A DNA stretch of 6,959 nt from Gammaproteobacteria bacterium (GTDB taxonomy: Bacteria; Pseudomonadota; Gammaproteobacteria; JAJDOJ01): positions 1-6,959 of the forward strand of contig JALVEU010000360.1 in assembly GCA_027030565.1 (NCBI GenBank). Reading direction: 5' to 3'. Both the position numbers and the translations under genes were made by a program. The notes beneath the pieces are model-generated. The model was not told the origin of the DNA. It did not search any database and saw nothing but the letters and a program-made list of their open reading frames with translations. The stretch's first letter is position 1, and every line of letters starts with the position of its first letter. Positions 5,201 through 6,959 of the stretch are shown in pieces.

Positions 5201-6959
5201 GTGAAAGCGGGCAAGCAGGCCGGGGAGGACAGCGAGCAGGGGCTATCGGCACCGGCCATCTCCTTGCCGCAAGGCGGCGGCGCCATCCGCGGTATCGGGG
5301 AGAAGTTTGCAGCCAATCCCGTTGCGGGCACCGGCTCCATGACCGTCCCCATCGCCACCACCCCGGGGCGGTCCGGCTTCGGGCCCGATCTTTCCCTTTC
5401 CTACGACTCCGGCGCGGGCAACGGACCCTTCGGCTTCGGCTGGCGTCTTTCCCTGCCGGCCATCACGCGCAAAACGGACAAAGGGCTGCCGCAGTACCGG
5501 GACGCGGAGGAGTCCGACGTCTATCTCCTCTCGGGGGCGGAGGACCTGGTCCCTGTATTGGCTTCGGACGGCACCCGATTCGAGGACCGTACCAGCGCGC
5601 CCGGCTATGTCATTCACCGCTATCGCCCCCGCGTCGAAGGCCTGTTCGCCCGCATCGAGCGGTGGACCAACGTCGCAACCGGCGAGATCCACTGGCGCTC
5701 CATCAGCCGCGACAACGTGACCACGCTGTACGGAAAAGAGGCCAGCTCGCGTATCGCCGATCCCGCCGACCCGAACCGGATCTTTTCCTGGCTGATAAGC
5801 GAGAGTTACGACGACAAGGGCAATGCCATCCTCTACGAGTACGCGGCCGAGAACGATGCCAACGTCGATCCCACGCAGCCCAGCGAAAGAAACCGCCTGC
5901 GCACGGCCAACCGCTACCTGAAGCGTATCTACTACGGCAATCGCGTCTCCCGACTCGTCCAGCCCGACCTGGCCGAGGCGAACTGGATGTTCGAGGTGGT
6001 CTTCGATTATGACGAAGACCACTATGAGGAACTCCCGCCCGATCCGGAGCGCCCGGAGGCGGCACAGCACCGTTTCGTCCGCGCCTCGGCCTCCCCGGAA
6101 CGCCCCTGGGCGGTCCGGCCCGATCCGTTCTCCAGTTATCGTGCCGGTTTCGAAGTCCGTACCTACCGCCGGTGCCGGCGGGTGCTGATGTTTCATCACA
6201 TCCCCGACCTGCCCACAGGGGAGAAGGGGTACGACGGCCTGGTGCGGTCCACCGAGTTCGACTACGACAACCTGGATACTCAAGGCCTGGTATCGATCGA
6301 TGACGAGCTGGCCCACCCGGGAAGCACGGGCTTCGCCTCCTTCATTCGCCGCATTACCCAGTCGGGCTACGTCCGCCAGGAGGACGGGACCCATCTCAAG
6401 AAATCCTTGCCGCCGCTAGAGTTCGAATACAGCCGGGCGGTCATCCAGGACGAAGTCGAAGAGATCGATGCTGAGAGCCTGGAGAACCTGCCGGCGGGAC
6501 TCGACGCCAAAACCTACCGGTGGACCGACCTGCACGGCGAAGGCATCCCCGGCATCTTCACGGAGCAGGGGGGCGGCTGGTTCTACAAGCGCAACCTGAG
6601 CCCCCTGCCGGCCCGGGAGGACGGCGGCGAGACGGTCCGGGCGCGTTTCGCACCGCTGGAACAGGTGGCCGAGAAACCCAACCTGTCCCTCGCCGCCGGG
6701 GCGCGGATCATGGACCTGGCCGGCGATGGCCAGCCCGATCTGGTGGTGCTCGACGAGCCCGTGCCGGGGCTGTACGAACACGACGACCAGGAAGGCTGGC
6801 AATCATTCCGCCCCTTCACCGCGCCCCTGGGCCGCGACAGCCGCGACCCCAATCTCAGATTCATCGACCTTGACGGCGACGGCCACGCCGACGTGCTGAT
6901 CACCGAGGAGGATGCCCTCGTCTGGCATCCCTCCCTCGGCGAGGTCGGCTTCGGTCCGG
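5201..6959 (+). CDS. SpvB/TcB-type toxin-complex protein, N-terminal part, runs off window end
   Basis: The frame is open for 586 codons to the window edge. The N-terminus (AISLPQGGGAIRGIGEKF from about residue 19, then GTGSMTVPI, LSLSYDSGAGNGPFGFGW and ITRKTDKGLPQY) is the hallmark of the SpvB domain shared by Salmonella SpvB and the B components (TcaC/TcdB) of insecticidal toxin complexes. The SpvB domain spans roughly residues 20-330. FG-GAP/VCBS-like repeats follow at about 50-60-residue spacing: WTDLHGEG near 441, IMDLAGDGQPDLVVLD at 503 and FIDLDGDGHADVLI at 554, consistent with the beta-propeller of TcB. TcB proteins of about 1,500 residues join TcC to form a cocoon enclosing the toxic C-terminus; whether this gene ends as TcB, a TcB-TcC/RHS fusion or an SpvB-like enzyme cannot be seen. 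No signal peptide or membrane segment is apparent. GTG 5201 is the first start after an in-frame TGA (5192-5194); its ribosome-binding site is weak. Confidence 0.93.
   Translation, partial: MKAGKQAGEDSEQGLSAPAISLPQGGGAIRGIGEKFAANPVAGTGSMTVPIATTPGRSGFGPDLSLSYDSGAGNGPFGFGWRLSLPAITRKTDKGLPQYRDAEESDVYLLSGAEDLVPVLASDGTRFEDRTSAPGYVIHRYRPRVEGLFARIERWTNVATGEIHWRSISRDNVTTLYGKEASSRIADPADPNRIFSWLISESYDDKGNAILYEYAAENDANVDPTQPSERNRLRTANRYLKRIYYGNRVSRLVQPDLAEANWMFEVVFDYDEDHYEELPPDPERPEAAQHRFVRASASPERPWAVRPDPFSSYRAGFEVRTYRRCRRVLMFHHIPDLPTGEKGYDGLVRSTEFDYDNLDTQGLVSIDDELAHPGSTGFASFIRRITQSGYVRQEDGTHLKKSLPPLEFEYSRAVIQDEVEEIDAESLENLPAGLDAKTYRWTDLHGEGIPGIFTEQGGGWFYKRNLSPLPAREDGGETVRARFAPLEQVAEKPNLSLAAGARIMDLAGDGQPDLVVLDEPVPGLYEHDDQEGWQSFRPFTAPLGRDSRDPNLRFIDLDGDGHADVLITEEDALVWHPSLGEVGFGP

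Noticed and set aside
5191..6873. Other open frames across the toxin gene (5191-6012 plus, 5243-6394 minus, 6416-6802 minus)
   Set aside because: Shadows of the SpvB/TcB frame, which is uninterrupted and matches the family throughout.

Overview
The window looks like chromosomal DNA from a GC-rich gammaproteobacterium. Three things point that way: a single-chain, approximately 1,300-residue-type PurL (the proteobacterial form, not the split PurL/PurQ/PurS form), a one-piece tmRNA with an ANDDNYALAA tag, and high GC in third codon positions. I cannot name the genus. Two of the three main genes run off the window ends.

Layout. (1) 1-3423, minus strand: purL, the fourth step of de novo purine synthesis. 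All of it is present except roughly the last 155 residues; the window ends just past the glutaminase nucleophile motif. (2) 3424-3561: divergent spacer between purL and ssrA, with a plausible sigma70 promoter for ssrA, a -10-like hexamer for purL, and a PurR/LacI-like palindrome. (3) 3562-3924, plus strand: complete ssrA (tmRNA, 363 nt), followed by a strong intrinsic terminator at 3932-3960. (4) 3964 to about 4565, plus strand: the 5' part of a bacterial group II intron ribozyme, inserted 3 nt past the T-run of the ssrA terminator. Its presumed exon-binding sequences EBS1 and EBS2 pair perfectly with the two stretches just upstream of the junction. The reverse-transcriptase ORF and the 3' domains V/VI are not visible. 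(5) 4566-4709: a roughly 144-bp MITE-like element with 17-nt imperfect terminal inverted repeats, sitting where the intron homology stops. (6) 4710-5200: about 490 nt with no convincing gene. (7) 5201 to the window end, plus strand: the N-terminal 586 residues of a large SpvB/TcB-type protein (insecticidal toxin complex B component family), starting at GTG.

How the parts relate. purL and ssrA are housekeeping genes that mark the conserved chromosome backbone. Everything from 3964 onward looks like accessory DNA accumulated behind ssrA: a retroelement remnant, a small non-autonomous DNA element, then a toxin-complex gene. ssrA is a well-known insertion locus for islands, but no integrase or duplicated ssrA 3' end is visible here, so an island is only inferred. 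The most interesting local observation is the group II intron fragment whose two guide sequences match the ssrA terminator.
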